64,000 nucleotides of DNA from UKL13-2 sp038206765 (GCA_038206765.1 JBBRAM010000002.1:124001-188000); one strand, 5' to 3'; positions 26,686-36,705 are shown, numbered from the stretch's first letter. Notes: generated by a model not told the origin, from the letters alone. Translations and numbers: made by a program.

Positions 26686-27930
26686 ATGACCACACCATTC
26701 GCTGCTTCCCATACGCCAACGCTGACCGTCAGCGATATTCGCGCGGCACAAAAAACGCTCGCCGGTCATATTGTCAACACACCCTTTTTGCATTCGCGAA
26801 CGCTGTCGGAAATCACCGGTGCCGAGGTTTACCTTAAATTTGAAAATCATCAATTCACGGCCAGCTTTAAAGAGCGCGGCGCACTCAACAAGCTCGCTTC
26901 GTTAACCGCTGCGCAGGCCAAGGCAGGTGTGATCGCCGCCAGCGCGGGCAATCATGCGCAGGGTGTTGCCCATCACGCGACGCGGCTCGGGATCCCGAGT
27001 GTGATCGTGATGCCGCGCCATACGCCGAACGTTAAAGTCGAGATGACAAGGCGTAATGGCGCAGAAGTGGTGTTGCACGGCGAGAATTTTGACGAAGCCA
27101 AAGCGCATGCTTTCCAACTGGCTGCCGAACGCGGTCTTACTTTTGTGCATCCCTATGATGATGAAAAAGTCATCGCCGGGCAAGGCACCATCGCACTCGA
27201 AATGTTGGCCGCTCATCCGCAGCTAGAAATGCTCTGCATCGCCATCGGCGGCGGCGGGCTTATTAGCGGCATGGCGACAGCCGCCAAAGCCATCAAGCCC
27301 GAAATTGACATAATTGGCGTGCAAGCGAGCCGCTTCCCGTCGATGTATTCGACGATAAAAAATGTTCCCGCAAGCTTTGGCGCGTCCACCATTGCCGAAG
27401 GTATCGCGGTGCGCGAGCCGGGCGCGTTAACGCAGTCGATTGTCGAAAAACTGGTTTCCGATATTGTCTTGGTCGATGAAGGCGATATTGAAGAGGCGAT
27501 TGTCATGTTGCTCGAAATCGAAAAGACTGTTGTTGAAGGTGCCGGGGCCGTATCATTGGCTGCGATGGTTAGACATCGCGAGCGCTTCGCAGGCAAGCAC
27601 GTCGGCTTGGTGTTGTGCGGTGGCAATATCGATCCGCTGATGCTCGCCGAAATCATCCAACGCGGCATGGTACGAACCAGCCGATTGGCGAGGATCAAAG
27701 TCGAACTGCGCGATTTACCCGGCGCGCTGTCTAAAATTACCGGCGCAATTGCGGAAGCCAACGCAAACATTGAAGAAGTGCATCACCAACGCGCGTTTAC
27801 CAACCTGCCAGTGCAAACGGCCGAGGTGGAGTTTGTGCTAAAGACTAGGGATGCCGCGCATGTGCGGGAGATCGTGGAGCGACTACAGGGGATAGGGTTT
27901 AAGGCGCGGGTGATGTTGCATGATGACTGA
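26686..27930 (+). CDS. ilvA: threonine ammonia-lyase with C-terminal ACT domain
   Basis: 414 residues. PLP enzyme turning threonine into 2-oxobutanoate and ammonia. Fold-type II domain about 1-320 with the PLP lysine K62 in TASFKERGALNKL, the SAGNHAQGVAHHA loop and the phosphate-binding IAIGGGGLISGMA. One ACT domain follows (about 330-412, RIKVELRDLPGALSKITGAIAEANANIEEV). The single ACT and length match the shorter class often named catabolic/TdcB-like with ACT rather than the 500-residue two-ACT IlvA, so the symbol is tentative. Cytoplasmic. M28 peptidase follows 36 bp later. Confidence 0.92.
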   Translation: MTTPFAASHTPTLTVSDIRAAQKTLAGHIVNTPFLHSRTLSEITGAEVYLKFENHQFTASFKERGALNKLASLTAAQAKAGVIAASAGNHAQGVAHHATRLGIPSVIVMPRHTPNVKVEMTRRNGAEVVLHGENFDEAKAHAFQLAAERGLTFVHPYDDEKVIAGQGTIALEMLAAHPQLEMLCIAIGGGGLISGMATAAKAIKPEIDIIGVQASRFPSMYSTIKNVPASFGASTIAEGIAVREPGALTQSIVEKLVSDIVLVDEGDIEEAIVMLLEIEKTVVEGAGAVSLAAMVRHRERFAGKHVGLVLCGGNIDPLMLAEIIQRGMVRTSRLARIKVELRDLPGALSKITGAIAEANANIEEVHHQRAFTNLPVQTAEVEFVLKTRDAAHVREIVERLQGIGFKARVMLHDD

Positions 27931-27966
27931 TCAACCGTTGTTCGCTTCTGTGCGAGGCAATTACTG

Positions 27967-28968
27967 ATGAAGCGGACATTTTTCATCTTTGTTGTGGGTG
28001 CTATGTTGGTGTCGCTCACAGCTTTGTATTGGATCACCCAACCCATTTTTGTAGGACTTGATTTGGCGCCAGCGCTGCCGCTGGCGACGGTCAATTCCCT
28101 CCCGAATGAACTGCAAGCTCATGTCAAAAAACTATCAGTTGAGCTGATGCCGCGCGATCATCGCTCCCTCAAAAACTTAGATGCTGCGGCAGATTACATT
28201 CGCGCCGAGTTTACGAAGACGAATGCCAATGTTTCGATTCAACCCTACAAAGTGGACGGTTTTATCTACCAAAATGTGATTGCGTCCTTTGGTCCTGCGG
28301 AAGGAGAAGCGATTGTCGTTGGTGCGCACTATGATGCCTTCAGCACCCTACCAGCCGCGGATGACAATGCCAGCGGTATCGCCGGTTTGATTGAATTGGC
28401 AAAGTTGCTCGGCAGCGCAAGTAGTGAAGCACTTAAACATCGTATTGAGTTGGTTGCCTATACTCTCGAAGAGCCGCCGCATTTCCGCTCCGAACGAATG
28501 GGCAGCTATATCCACGCACAGCGTTCAAAAAACGCCAGCGCGAAGGTGAGGCTGATGATTTCGCTGGAATGCATCGGCTATTTTTCAGACGCAGCGAATA
28601 CGCAGGATTTCCCCTTGCCCGGCTTGAATTTTCTGTATCCAAGTACCGGAAATTTTATCGCGATTGTTGGGCGCATTGACGATCGCGCCAGTGCGAGAAA
28701 AGTGAAGCGGGCCATGCGATCAGCATCACCGCTTCCAGTGCGCAGCATCAACGCACCGGAGTTTGTGCAGGGCATTGATTTTTCCGATCAGCTTAACTAT
28801 TGGGCACGCGGTATTCCAGCCGTCATGGTGACGGACACCGCGTTCTTGCGAAACAAGGCATATCACACCGCAGGCGATACCTTCGATCGTCTCGACTACC
28901 AGCGTATGGGGCAAGTGGTAACTGGCGTTTATGCAGCGGTGATAGCGATGGATCAGGCGAAGGATTGA
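27967..28968 (+). CDS. M28-family metallopeptidase, membrane- or periplasm-located
   Basis: 333 residues. One N-terminal hydrophobic segment (TFFIFVVGAMLVSLTALYWIT) acts as signal anchor or uncleaved signal. Catalytic domain with zinc ligands in order: VGAHYDAF (His), PAADDNASGIAGL (bridging Asp), YTLEEPPHF (catalytic Glu and ligand Glu), MISLECIGYFSD (Glu) and KAYHTAGDTFDRLDY (His). Such proteins are aminopeptidase-like and act on peptides outside the cytoplasm. The substrate is unknown. A dispersed hairpin repeat starts 2 bases after its stop codon. Confidence 0.88.
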   Translation: MKRTFFIFVVGAMLVSLTALYWITQPIFVGLDLAPALPLATVNSLPNELQAHVKKLSVELMPRDHRSLKNLDAAADYIRAEFTKTNANVSIQPYKVDGFIYQNVIASFGPAEGEAIVVGAHYDAFSTLPAADDNASGIAGLIELAKLLGSASSEALKHRIELVAYTLEEPPHFRSERMGSYIHAQRSKNASAKVRLMISLECIGYFSDAANTQDFPLPGLNFLYPSTGNFIAIVGRIDDRASARKVKRAMRSASPLPVRSINAPEFVQGIDFSDQLNYWARGIPAVMVTDTAFLRNKAYHTAGDTFDRLDYQRMGQVVTGVYAAVIAMDQAKD

Positions 28969-28970
28969 AA

Positions 28971-29030
28971 CTCCAGTATTGACGAGGCTTTCCAAGCCAA
29001 AATGCCTCAAACGGCCGGCTGGATGGACAC
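28971..29030. repeat. dispersed hairpin repeat, copy after M28 gene
   Basis: Starts CTCCAGTATTGACGAGGCTT immediately after the peptidase stop. Stem GGCTT/AAGCC with loop TCC at 28986-28998, alternative stem GAGGC/GCCTC. Aligns over about 45 bp with the copy at 41494. Confidence 0.6.
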
Positions 29031-29191
29031 GATTGCTTTGCTGCTTCCCCCAACGACGGCATTTACGCAAAGTTCGCCATGCGCTACGATGTGCTGGTTA
29101 GTTGTTAAACTTAACCCGTTGATGTATCCATTCACCATTAACCTCAACAGCCTGTTCAACATTGTTAAGCCAAACAACCCAAGGAGTCACC

Positions 29192-29650
29192 ATGAACACG
29201 ATTAAAAATATTGCCGTCACCACGTTGCTCGCCGCTGCCTCGCTCGGCGCATCCGTCGTCGTACATGCGGAAGCCGATCAAATGCCCGCCGGTATGTGGC
29301 AGATCACGATGAAGATGGAGATGCCCGGCATGCCGCCTGAAATGGCCGCGAAAATGGGCAATCGCGTGATGACGTATTGCGTCAAACCGGGCGAAGCACG
29401 TAAATGGTCAGAGCAAAAAAATCAGGCAGATCGTGGCCCACAAAAATGTGAAACTACTGACAAAAAAACCGATGGCAATAAGATTTCGTGGAAGATGAAA
29501 TGCGATAACGGCACCACCGGCGACGGCACTGTGACGCACAACGGCAAAGATGCCTACACCATGGTCAATAACATCAACTCACCGCGCGGCACCATGAAGA
29601 TGGAAATGATGGGGAAGAAGATTGCCGATACTTGTGAGGCGGCGAAGTAG
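29192..29650 (+). CDS. DUF3617 secreted protein
   Basis: 152 residues from ATG 29192, chosen for AAGGAG 6 bases upstream; ten extra codons are open before it. Signal peptide MNTIKNIAVTTLLAAASLGA... cleaved after VHA. The mature part starts EADQMPAGMWQITMKMEMPG and carries YCVKPGEARKW, KCETTDKK, WKMKCDNGT and DTCEAAK, with four conserved cysteines and many methionines; this is the DUF3617 family of small periplasmic proteins of unknown role. Own ribosome site and a 223-bp upstream gap suggest separate transcription. Confidence 0.85.
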   Translation: MNTIKNIAVTTLLAAASLGASVVVHAEADQMPAGMWQITMKMEMPGMPPEMAAKMGNRVMTYCVKPGEARKWSEQKNQADRGPQKCETTDKKTDGNKISWKMKCDNGTTGDGTVTHNGKDAYTMVNNINSPRGTMKMEMMGKKIADTCEAAK

Positions 29651-29671
29651 GCGAAAACTAGCAGCGAAGGC

Positions 29672-29701
29672 AGCCCGGAATTGGTTCCCCCTGTCCGGGC
29701 T
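29672..29701 (+). terminator. possible terminator after DUF3617 gene
   Basis: Stem AGCCCGGA / TCCGGGCT with a 14-base loop, followed by TCTTTGAGC. It sits 22 bp after the stop codon. The tail is weak, so confidence is moderate. The rest of 29702-29894 up to the convergent amylase holds nothing I recognise. Confidence 0.6.
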
Positions 29702-29894
29702 TCTTTGAGCGTTCTTAAAACCTTTCCACTATCTCGCACTTCCGCCCCAAACGCCGCGCCAGTGCTTGTGTTTCAGCCATTTTTACCGCGTATGTTCAAT
29801 CGAAACCTCTCAAGACAAATCTGTTTTGTCGACATCGCTTGCCTGATGCACTGTCTCGCACGTCCGGCTTCGAAAATTACTATTGCGTGTTGCC

Positions 29895-32891
29895 TCACCT
29901 GCTAACAAGCACTGTCCCAAATAAGGCCGGAATTCGCAACGTCAAGTTGCCATTCGCTGCATTCACAGCCTCGCCTGTCAACGCATCGACATACCGTTGG
30001 GCTGCCCTGTTGGGCAATTGAATGGTGACTGTTTTCTCGGTTGTTGCGTTGTTCATCGCGGTAATCGCCCAAGTCGCTTTCGATTTTTCGTTGCCACCCT
30101 CGACCAACTGCCGCGCCAAAACAATCACATGCTCATCCGCCAGCAATGGTGCGGTGATGGAGCCATGTCGCAGCACCGCGTGGTCTTTACGCATCTTGAT
30201 CAGCCGTTTGAAATCAGCCAGCAGCGCGGTGTCGGGCTTGCCGCCCAAGTCTGCCCATGGATACGTCGCGCGATTGTATGGGTCTTCACCGCCAGTTACG
30301 CCGACTTCATCACCGTAGAAAATTGCCGGTGCGCCGGGATACACCATTTGGAAAAACGTCGCTAACCGCAGGCGATTTTTTGCGTCTTGAATTTTGTTCT
30401 CGTCCATGTTGCCATCGATAAAGCCAAGCACGTGCAAACTCCGCGCCACGTCGTGCGAAGACAATAAATTCATGAGTGCGTACAACGCTTGCGGCGGATA
30501 AACTTCGCGGATGAATTCCAGGTTTTGATATTGCATTTTTGCGTTGCCGCCCGCCGCGAAGTCCAACACGGTGTTGCGGAAAATATAATTCATGGTTGAA
30601 TCAAACGCATCACCCAAGAAAAATTTCGAGGCATCAAACCAAGTCTCGGCGATCGTGATGGCGTCGGGTTTATGCTGTTTTATCGCCGCCCGCCAGGGTT
30701 TCCAAAAGTCATCCGGCACCCATGGTGCGACATCCATACGCCAGCCTGAGGCGCCTCGATCCAGCCATAGTTTCATGACGGAATCCTTGTCTTCATAAGC
30801 AAATTTGCGGAATGCGGGCGATGCCTTATTGAGTTCCGGTAAATCGATCACACCGACCCAGCCTTTGAATTGTTTGTTGGGATCGGTTTGCGATTGATCA
30901 AAGCTAAACCATCCGGCGCAGGGAGAGTTGGTATTGATGTTGCCGCCGGCGAACGCACCACTGGTTTTGTATTTGTCGTATTTGCTGTATCGATCAAAGT
31001 AAATAGAATCACTGCCGACATGGTTGAGTGAGGTATCCGGAATGACGCGAATACCGCGCTTGGCGGCCTCGACGGTTAGCCGTGTGAAGTCATCATTGGT
31101 GCCAAACATCGGATCAATGTTTTTGAAATCAGCCGTATCGTATTTATGATTACTCGACGCGGTAAACATCGGCATGGTGTAAATCGCGTTGGCACCCAGA
31201 TCGGCGATGTAATCGAGTTTTTCGATGATGCCCGCAATATCGCCGCCGAAAAAATCGTTGTTGTAAACCGCATCCGAGCCATCCCCGGTGTTGGGTTTGT
31301 AGGGTTTATCGAGCCAGTTTTTGTGGAACTCAACATCTTTGTCTTGATAAGTGTTTACGCCCGGTTTGGGGTCGTTTTTCTTATCGCCGTTACGAAATCG
31401 CTCTGGAAAAATTGCGTAATAAACCGCATCCTTCGCCCAAGTGGGCACGACAAAATCAGTCGCATAAACGGTGTGGCGGAAGCGGCGGATCGATTTGGTA
31501 TTGCCGGATTTTTCTTCAATCTGGCCGACACCGTTCGACCCTTTTTCGCGCGTCCAATGGATCGCGTCGCGATTGTTTTGGTAGACATAGGTTTTGCCGC
31601 CAGTGACGACTTCAAGGTAATAGCCGTAAACGCTGACATCATTGAACGCATATTCAGCTTGCCAATGATCTAATTGGCTCGGGGATGGCTTGGCGACGGC
31701 TTTTATCATGGGAACGCGCGCCACCTCGCGATATTCCAACAGTTCTTGATTGCCTTCCAGCCGACGTTTTTCAATCACCAAGGTAACGCCATCCACACCC
31801 TTGAGGGCAGACAAGCCAAACTGCACACGAGTGCCCGCTGGCATGGCGCCGAAGGGCGCTTTGTCGGCAAGGTTGCGCGAATCATGTTGCACACTTAGCG
31901 CGACAGGGTCCGTCACCGACTTTGCGGCGGGATCGGCGAATGTTTTTGCACCAATGGTGATCGTGGGCTTCCCTTCAGCGAACGCCAGGCGGACGGTGTG
32001 CTCTCCATCGAATGCGAATTGCAAATTGCTTACGCCGTTGGTATCGCTCGCCTTGCCGATTGATAACGGTTGCCCATTCACGACCTCGGACCCACTACCA
32101 GCCCCGCCGAACGTGGTTGGATTCGCCCATGCTGCATCGGCGATTTTGAATTCTTGTTTGGTGTTAAGTTTGATGTTTAGATAATACGCATCGCAGCTAT
32201 ATTGAAATGCGTAATCGTCGAGCGCCGTCCAGTTGTTCATGGTGCCACGCAAGAATAATTGCGTTTCGCCAAGCGGTGGTGGCGGGCAGGATTCGATGGT
32301 TAACCGGGGAGTCTGGGAGGGTTCGGTAGCTTGATCTGGCATAGTAAAAATAAGGCGATGAACGCCGTAGAACGTGAAAGGGATTCCGCTTCCCCTGGCA
32401 GCGAGTGCAATCGATGATAGCCCAATGCCGGATAGTCCGATGCCTGAAGACCCAGTAGGGGCGGGGGCGTTAGAGGAATTACCCTCTGCCGAGCGCGCGC
32501 TTTTATCGGTGGTCGAGTTGGGCGGCAAGCCAAAATCGGCATCGCTTGCCCAGTTATCATCCGCCACTTTAAATTGCTGCGCGCCATTGAGTTTTGTTAC
32601 CAGCTCGAAGCGATTGCAGCGATACGTAAACCGCAGGTTCTCATCAGCGCTCCAGGTATTGAAGCTGCCGCGTAAGTACAACGATCGCTTGTCGAATGGG
32701 TTATTGACGCAATTTTCGTTTCGCGAGGTGATGGATTGCGCGACAGCTGTGGCTGTGGATTGGGCACCGCTTGTCGTTGTGGATCCGGCTTCGCTCGTGG
32801 GCGTGTTTGCGCACGACCCCAGCAACATGGCGGCCAGTGTTAAGCCAATCGCAGTCTTTACACTTACTGGCTGAACCCGATTGGTGGGCAT
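29895..32891 (-). CDS. lipoprotein GH13 alpha-amylase/neopullulanase with N-terminal glucan-binding-like domains
   Basis: 998 residues from ATG 32891 (TTG four codons upstream lacks support; GAGAG precedes the ATG). Lipobox LLGSC near residues 24-27. Two similar domains follow (about 57-110 and 205-260), each with LYLRGSFNTW or LFLRGTMNNW, W/Y/F residues and QxFKIADxxW, resembling starch-binding or E-set modules. After an Ig-like linker region comes the GH13 barrel: VYYAIFPERFRNGD, region I VIPDTSLNHVG, region II GWRMDVAP (nucleophile D720), region III ITIAETWF (acid E749), region IV LSSHDVAR. A beta-sandwich closes the chain. Probably outer-membrane-anchored, supplying maltodextrins to the adjacent ABC importer. 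Side of the membrane not determined. Confidence 0.9.
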   Translation of the reverse strand: MPTNRVQPVSVKTAIGLTLAAMLLGSCANTPTSEAGSTTTSGAQSTATAVAQSITSRNENCVNNPFDKRSLYLRGSFNTWSADENLRFTYRCNRFELVTKLNGAQQFKVADDNWASDADFGLPPNSTTDKSARSAEGNSSNAPAPTGSSGIGLSGIGLSSIALAARGSGIPFTFYGVHRLIFTMPDQATEPSQTPRLTIESCPPPPLGETQLFLRGTMNNWTALDDYAFQYSCDAYYLNIKLNTKQEFKIADAAWANPTTFGGAGSGSEVVNGQPLSIGKASDTNGVSNLQFAFDGEHTVRLAFAEGKPTITIGAKTFADPAAKSVTDPVALSVQHDSRNLADKAPFGAMPAGTRVQFGLSALKGVDGVTLVIEKRRLEGNQELLEYREVARVPMIKAVAKPSPSQLDHWQAEYAFNDVSVYGYYLEVVTGGKTYVYQNNRDAIHWTREKGSNGVGQIEEKSGNTKSIRRFRHTVYATDFVVPTWAKDAVYYAIFPERFRNGDKKNDPKPGVNTYQDKDVEFHKNWLDKPYKPNTGDGSDAVYNNDFFGGDIAGIIEKLDYIADLGANAIYTMPMFTASSNHKYDTADFKNIDPMFGTNDDFTRLTVEAAKRGIRVIPDTSLNHVGSDSIYFDRYSKYDKYKTSGAFAGGNINTNSPCAGWFSFDQSQTDPNKQFKGWVGVIDLPELNKASPAFRKFAYEDKDSVMKLWLDRGASGWRMDVAPWVPDDFWKPWRAAIKQHKPDAITIAETWFDASKFFLGDAFDSTMNYIFRNTVLDFAAGGNAKMQYQNLEFIREVYPPQALYALMNLLSSHDVARSLHVLGFIDGNMDENKIQDAKNRLRLATFFQMVYPGAPAIFYGDEVGVTGGEDPYNRATYPWADLGGKPDTALLADFKRLIKMRKDHAVLRHGSITAPLLADEHVIVLARQLVEGGNEKSKATWAITAMNNATTEKTVTIQLPNRAAQRYVDALTGEAVNAANGNLTLRIPALFGTVLVSR

Positions 32892-32912
32892 AAATTCTCT
32901 CAACGTACAGCC

Positions 32913-33803
32913 TTAACCTTTCACACCACCCGCCGTCAGCCCCGACACAATCCATTTTTGCGCAATTAAAAATACTAGCGTGATCGGCAAGCCCGAGAGG
33001 ACCGCGGCAGCGGCAAAATCACCCCACAAATAGCGCTGCTCCAATAAATAATATTTTGAGCCGACCGCTAAGGTCAGGTTTGGCTCTTCACGCAGCAGCA
33101 CCGATGCCACCGGATATTCGACAATGGTGCCAATGAATGCCAACACAAAAACCACCATCAAAATCGGCACCGCCATCGGCAGCAACACATAACGGAACGT
33201 CTGCCATTGCGTCGCGCCATCAACTTTTGCGCATTCCTCAATCTCAACCGGAATGGTTTCAAAGTAGCCGCGAATCGTCCAGATATGCATTGCGACGCCG
33301 CCCAAATAAGCGAGGATTACACCCGCGTGTGTTTCGATTCCAAGCCACGGCGCGTAACTGCCGATGGTGTCGAAGATGGCGTAAATGGCAACAAGCGCCA
33401 ACACTGCCGGGAACATTTGCAGCAGCAACATGCTGTTCAAAATGGTTGATTTGAATTGGAATTTTAAGCGGGCAAACGCGTACGCCGCCGTAGTTGAAAT
33501 GGCGACAATGAGGATCGATGAAATGGTTGCAATCTTGATCGAGTTCCAAAGCCATTTAAGTACCGGAAACGGCGGTTCCACCAAGCTCCCGTCGGCTGCT
33601 TGATACGAAATGCCCAGTGCCAATTTCCAATGTTCCAAACTGATTTCAGTCGGGATTAAGGTACCGGTTGAGAAATTGCCCGGACGCAGCGAGATTGAGA
33701 CGACCGCCAGCAGCGGAAACAAAGTAACCGCAATCAAAACCCATAAAAATGCATGGGCCGCAAAGACGCGCCAGCGTTGGCTGTTCCCGGTGACAATCGC
33801 CAT
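32913..33803 (-). CDS. malG: maltose/maltodextrin ABC transporter permease MalG-like
   Basis: 296 residues, six membrane helices. Binding-protein-dependent transport permease with the EAA coupling loop in VEIEECAKVDGATQWQTFRYVLLPMA, the site that contacts the ATPase. The C terminus KGLTAGGVKG-like (VSGLTAGGVKG) is typical of MalG, which needs it for contact with the binding protein in the E. coli system. Second permease of the cluster, 25 bp after malF and 21 bp before the amylase gene, all in one direction. Confidence 0.93.
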   Translation of the reverse strand: MAIVTGNSQRWRVFAAHAFLWVLIAVTLFPLLAVVSISLRPGNFSTGTLIPTEISLEHWKLALGISYQAADGSLVEPPFPVLKWLWNSIKIATISSILIVAISTTAAYAFARLKFQFKSTILNSMLLLQMFPAVLALVAIYAIFDTIGSYAPWLGIETHAGVILAYLGGVAMHIWTIRGYFETIPVEIEECAKVDGATQWQTFRYVLLPMAVPILMVVFVLAFIGTIVEYPVASVLLREEPNLTLAVGSKYYLLEQRYLWGDFAAAAVLSGLPITLVFLIAQKWIVSGLTAGGVKG

Positions 33804-33828
33804 GTGTTGCTCCTTTTCGCTTATGTGT

Positions 33829-35433
33829 CTATTTACTTTCGGCGTTGATCTTGGCGAACTTTAAATTTGCCAACGACAATGCCGCAACCATAAAGAATAT
33901 GACGGTTGAAATTGCGGCCGCCAAACCAAAGTTTTGTCCGGAATCCTGGAACGCGATGCGATAGGTGTAGGACACCAAAATATCGGTCGTACCTGCCGGC
34001 AGTTTGGTGTTCAGATAATCCGGGCGACCATCGGTGAGCAATGCGATCACGACAAAATTATTAAAATTGAACGCGAACACGGTAATCAACAGCGGCGCAA
34101 GCGGTTTGATAATGAGTGGTGCGGTGATCTTGAAAAAATTCGTGAGCGGTGACGCACCCGCAATCGACGATGCCTCATATAGATCCGCCGGAATCGCCTT
34201 AATCAGGCCGCTACAAAGAATCATGATGTACGGATAACCCAGCCATACGTTCACAATCAGAATCGCAATTTTGGCGAGTGTGGGATCAGCGAACCATGCA
34301 GGCTTGATGCCAAACAGCGAATTGAGAATCGTATTGATTTCGCCAAAATTTTGGTTGAACAATCCTTTAAACACCAATATCGAAATGAAGGCCGGGACCG
34401 CGTACGGCAAAAACAAGAGCGTCCGATATAACGTGCGGTAAGGCAGCGCTTCCCAATTTAGCAACACCGCCAGCGGCATCCCGAGCGCCAATGTGAACAA
34501 CACAGTCAGCCCCGAAAACATGACAGTCCAAATAAAAATCGACAGAAACGGCCCACGGAAATCCGGATCGGTGATCATTCGGGAATAGTTCGCAAAGCCG
34601 ACACCCACTTTGAAGCCCGGCTGGATTACAGCACCTTTGTCATTTTCAAAATTGCCAGTGTCACGGTTGGGCTTATAAGTTTCGCCGGATTCAATGAAGA
34701 CCAGTGAGTCATTATTGCTGGTTTTCCAGGCGGGATTTAACGGACCAAATTCACTCACGCCCGTATAGTTCAGCAGCGTCTGATCTGGAAGCTGTAGCTG
34801 TAGCTGCATCAAAATATTGCGGTGCTTTAGCACTTCAATCAATGGCAGCGGCGGGTTAAGCGCGAAGCTCGCCTGGTCTAGCGGCAGCATCGTCGTTTTA
34901 TTCGGTGGCTTTGCAGAGAGCAAGGCTAGCGGTGGCGATGCATATTGTATCGCTGGACTGCTGGCAGCTGATGTTGGTGCAGGCGTTGGTGTGGGCGTTG
35001 CTGTCGCTGATCTTGACGTCACCACGATCCGGAATTCATTGCCATCCGCGTGCAGCGTGTAATCCATGGTGCGGGCTTCATCGGGCGTGGTTTGCTCTAA
35101 CAAATAAGAGCGAACCCGATCTTCGCTTAACAAATGCGCGGAAGAATAATTCGTAAAGCCGATCTGCGCTGTGTAGAGCATTGGAAAAGCCACAAACACG
35201 GCCATGCCGGCCAAGCCTGGGAACAGATAACGATACGACAATGCGGCTTTTGACAGGTACACATAAAAGCCAACCGCAAACAAAAGCAGCACGCCCATCG
35301 CCCATGCGACTTGTCCTGTCGCGTAAATATTGAAAACCAAATACAAGCACGCCATCGCTAGCGCAATCGTGATCGGCCAACGCAGCTTGGCTAAAAATTT
35401 GTTCAGGCCATGATGGATGACGAGTGAGCTCAT
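33829..35433 (-). CDS. malF: maltose/maltodextrin ABC transporter permease MalF-like
   Basis: 534 residues. Several N-terminal helices, a large periplasmic loop (about 85-280) and the permease core with the EAA loop DLYEASSIAGASPLTNFFKITAPLI. The big loop corresponds to the P2 domain of MalF that embraces the binding protein. Within it is a low-complexity Thr/Pro/Ala stretch (TATPTPTPAPTSAAS) that I do not know from MalF and that looks like an inserted linker. The start overlaps the malE stop by 4 bases (ATGA). Confidence 0.92.
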   Translation of the reverse strand: MSSLVIHHGLNKFLAKLRWPITIALAMACLYLVFNIYATGQVAWAMGVLLLFAVGFYVYLSKAALSYRYLFPGLAGMAVFVAFPMLYTAQIGFTNYSSAHLLSEDRVRSYLLEQTTPDEARTMDYTLHADGNEFRIVVTSRSATATPTPTPAPTSAASSPAIQYASPPLALLSAKPPNKTTMLPLDQASFALNPPLPLIEVLKHRNILMQLQLQLPDQTLLNYTGVSEFGPLNPAWKTSNNDSLVFIESGETYKPNRDTGNFENDKGAVIQPGFKVGVGFANYSRMITDPDFRGPFLSIFIWTVMFSGLTVLFTLALGMPLAVLLNWEALPYRTLYRTLLFLPYAVPAFISILVFKGLFNQNFGEINTILNSLFGIKPAWFADPTLAKIAILIVNVWLGYPYIMILCSGLIKAIPADLYEASSIAGASPLTNFFKITAPLIIKPLAPLLITVFAFNFNNFVVIALLTDGRPDYLNTKLPAGTTDILVSYTYRIAFQDSGQNFGLAAAISTVIFFMVAALSLANLKFAKINAESK

Positions 35434-36692
35434 TTTGCATTCATCCTTGCTGCTGCACCGTTGAGCGCATCCTGCGGGCTTTGCAATCCGTTGGTGATCG
35501 CTTCAAGGGCTGCATCCATGGCTGTCCAGAACCGGCTGGTTTCGGGAATGTTGGGAACCGGCTCGCCGCGTCGTGCATTCTCCATTGTCGCGCGGATGTT
35601 TGGGTCGGCGGCGAGTTCGGCATAGAACGCTTTGTTGGCGGGGACACCGAGCGGGACATCGGCGTTGATTGTTTTTAAATTTTCAGGGCGCAGCAAATAG
35701 TTTTCAATAAATTCGCGCGCAATATCCTTGACCTTGCTCGGAGCGGCAATCATGCAGCCGACCACCCCGACGAAGGGTTTGGCGGGTTTGCCATCAATAC
35801 CCGGAATCGGTGCGACACCAAAATCAATTTTGCTTTTTGCCGCGTTGTCCCAAGCCCAAGGCCCGGAAATCATCATGGCAATCTCGCCACGGTTAAAGCC
35901 CGCGTCCATATTGGCGTAACGAGCGCCACGTGGCATTTGGCCGTTATCAATCAGCCCGCGCAAGACCTCGCTTGCCCGAACCGCGCCGGGTGTATTGACG
36001 CCAATTAATTGCGAGTCAAGTTCGCCTTTCGCATCGCGGCCAAAGACATAGCCACCCGCGCCAGCCAGGATCGGCCAGGTGAAGAACGATTTGTTGTAAT
36101 CCCACAAAATTGCTTTTTTGCCATCCGCTTTGAGTCGGTTATCAATAGCGGCGATTTCGTCAAAGTTAGTGGGCGGCGTTTTCACCAACGCCTTGTTATA
36201 AATCAAACCAATCGCTTCAATCGCAATCGGATAGCCCCAGACCTTGCCTTGGTAGGTAAAGGCTTTCCAGGATGATGGCTCGATTTCATCGCGAATTTTC
36301 TGGCGCGGACTCAGTGGTGTAAGAAGCCCCGCCTTCGCCCACTCGCCTGCCCGGTCATGTGCCCAGCAAAAAATATCGGGGCCTTTACCTGCACCTGCGG
36401 CTTGCTGGAATTTTTCAGGCGCGGCTTCCGGGTGTTGCACTTTCACTTCAACACCGGATACTTTGGTAAACGCATCGCCGACTTTTTGTAAGCCGGTATA
36501 GCCTTTGTCACCGTTGATCCAGATGAGGAGTTTGAGTGGTGCGGCTGAATCAGTCGCGGCTGGTTTGACTTCCGCATTCGCCACGCTAACTAGGCATGCA
36601 ACTGCTGCGGCAATGATGGGAAGTGGCAGATGACGTGAAGGACTACTTGGCGGAATACCTGTAGGACTACGTGGGAGACGGGCGCTCTTCAT
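35430..36692 (-). CDS. malE: maltose/maltodextrin-binding periplasmic protein MalE-like
   Basis: 420 residues from ATG 36692; ATG 36701 is an equal alternative and the frame continues open into malK. Long n-region (KSARLPRSPTGIPPSSPSRH) before the hydrophobic core LPIIAAAVACLVSVANA, then mature LKLLIWINGDKGYTGLQKVGDAF. Family 1 solute-binding protein with the MalE-like DIFCWAHDRAGEWAKAGLL, GKVWGYPIAIEAIGLIYNKAL and AMMISGPWAWDNA segments. Binds maltodextrin in the periplasm by homology. Directly after malK (about 14 bp) and coupled to malF. Confidence 0.92.
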   Translation of the reverse strand: MKSARLPRSPTGIPPSSPSRHLPLPIIAAAVACLVSVANAEVKPAATDSAAPLKLLIWINGDKGYTGLQKVGDAFTKVSGVEVKVQHPEAAPEKFQQAAGAGKGPDIFCWAHDRAGEWAKAGLLTPLSPRQKIRDEIEPSSWKAFTYQGKVWGYPIAIEAIGLIYNKALVKTPPTNFDEIAAIDNRLKADGKKAILWDYNKSFFTWPILAGAGGYVFGRDAKGELDSQLIGVNTPGAVRASEVLRGLIDNGQMPRGARYANMDAGFNRGEIAMMISGPWAWDNAAKSKIDFGVAPIPGIDGKPAKPFVGVVGCMIAAPSKVKDIAREFIENYLLRPENLKTINADVPLGVPANKAFYAELAADPNIRATMENARRGEPVPNIPETSRFWTAMDAALEAITNGLQSPQDALNGAAARMNAK

Positions 36693-36705
36693 GATCGTCA
36701 TCCGG

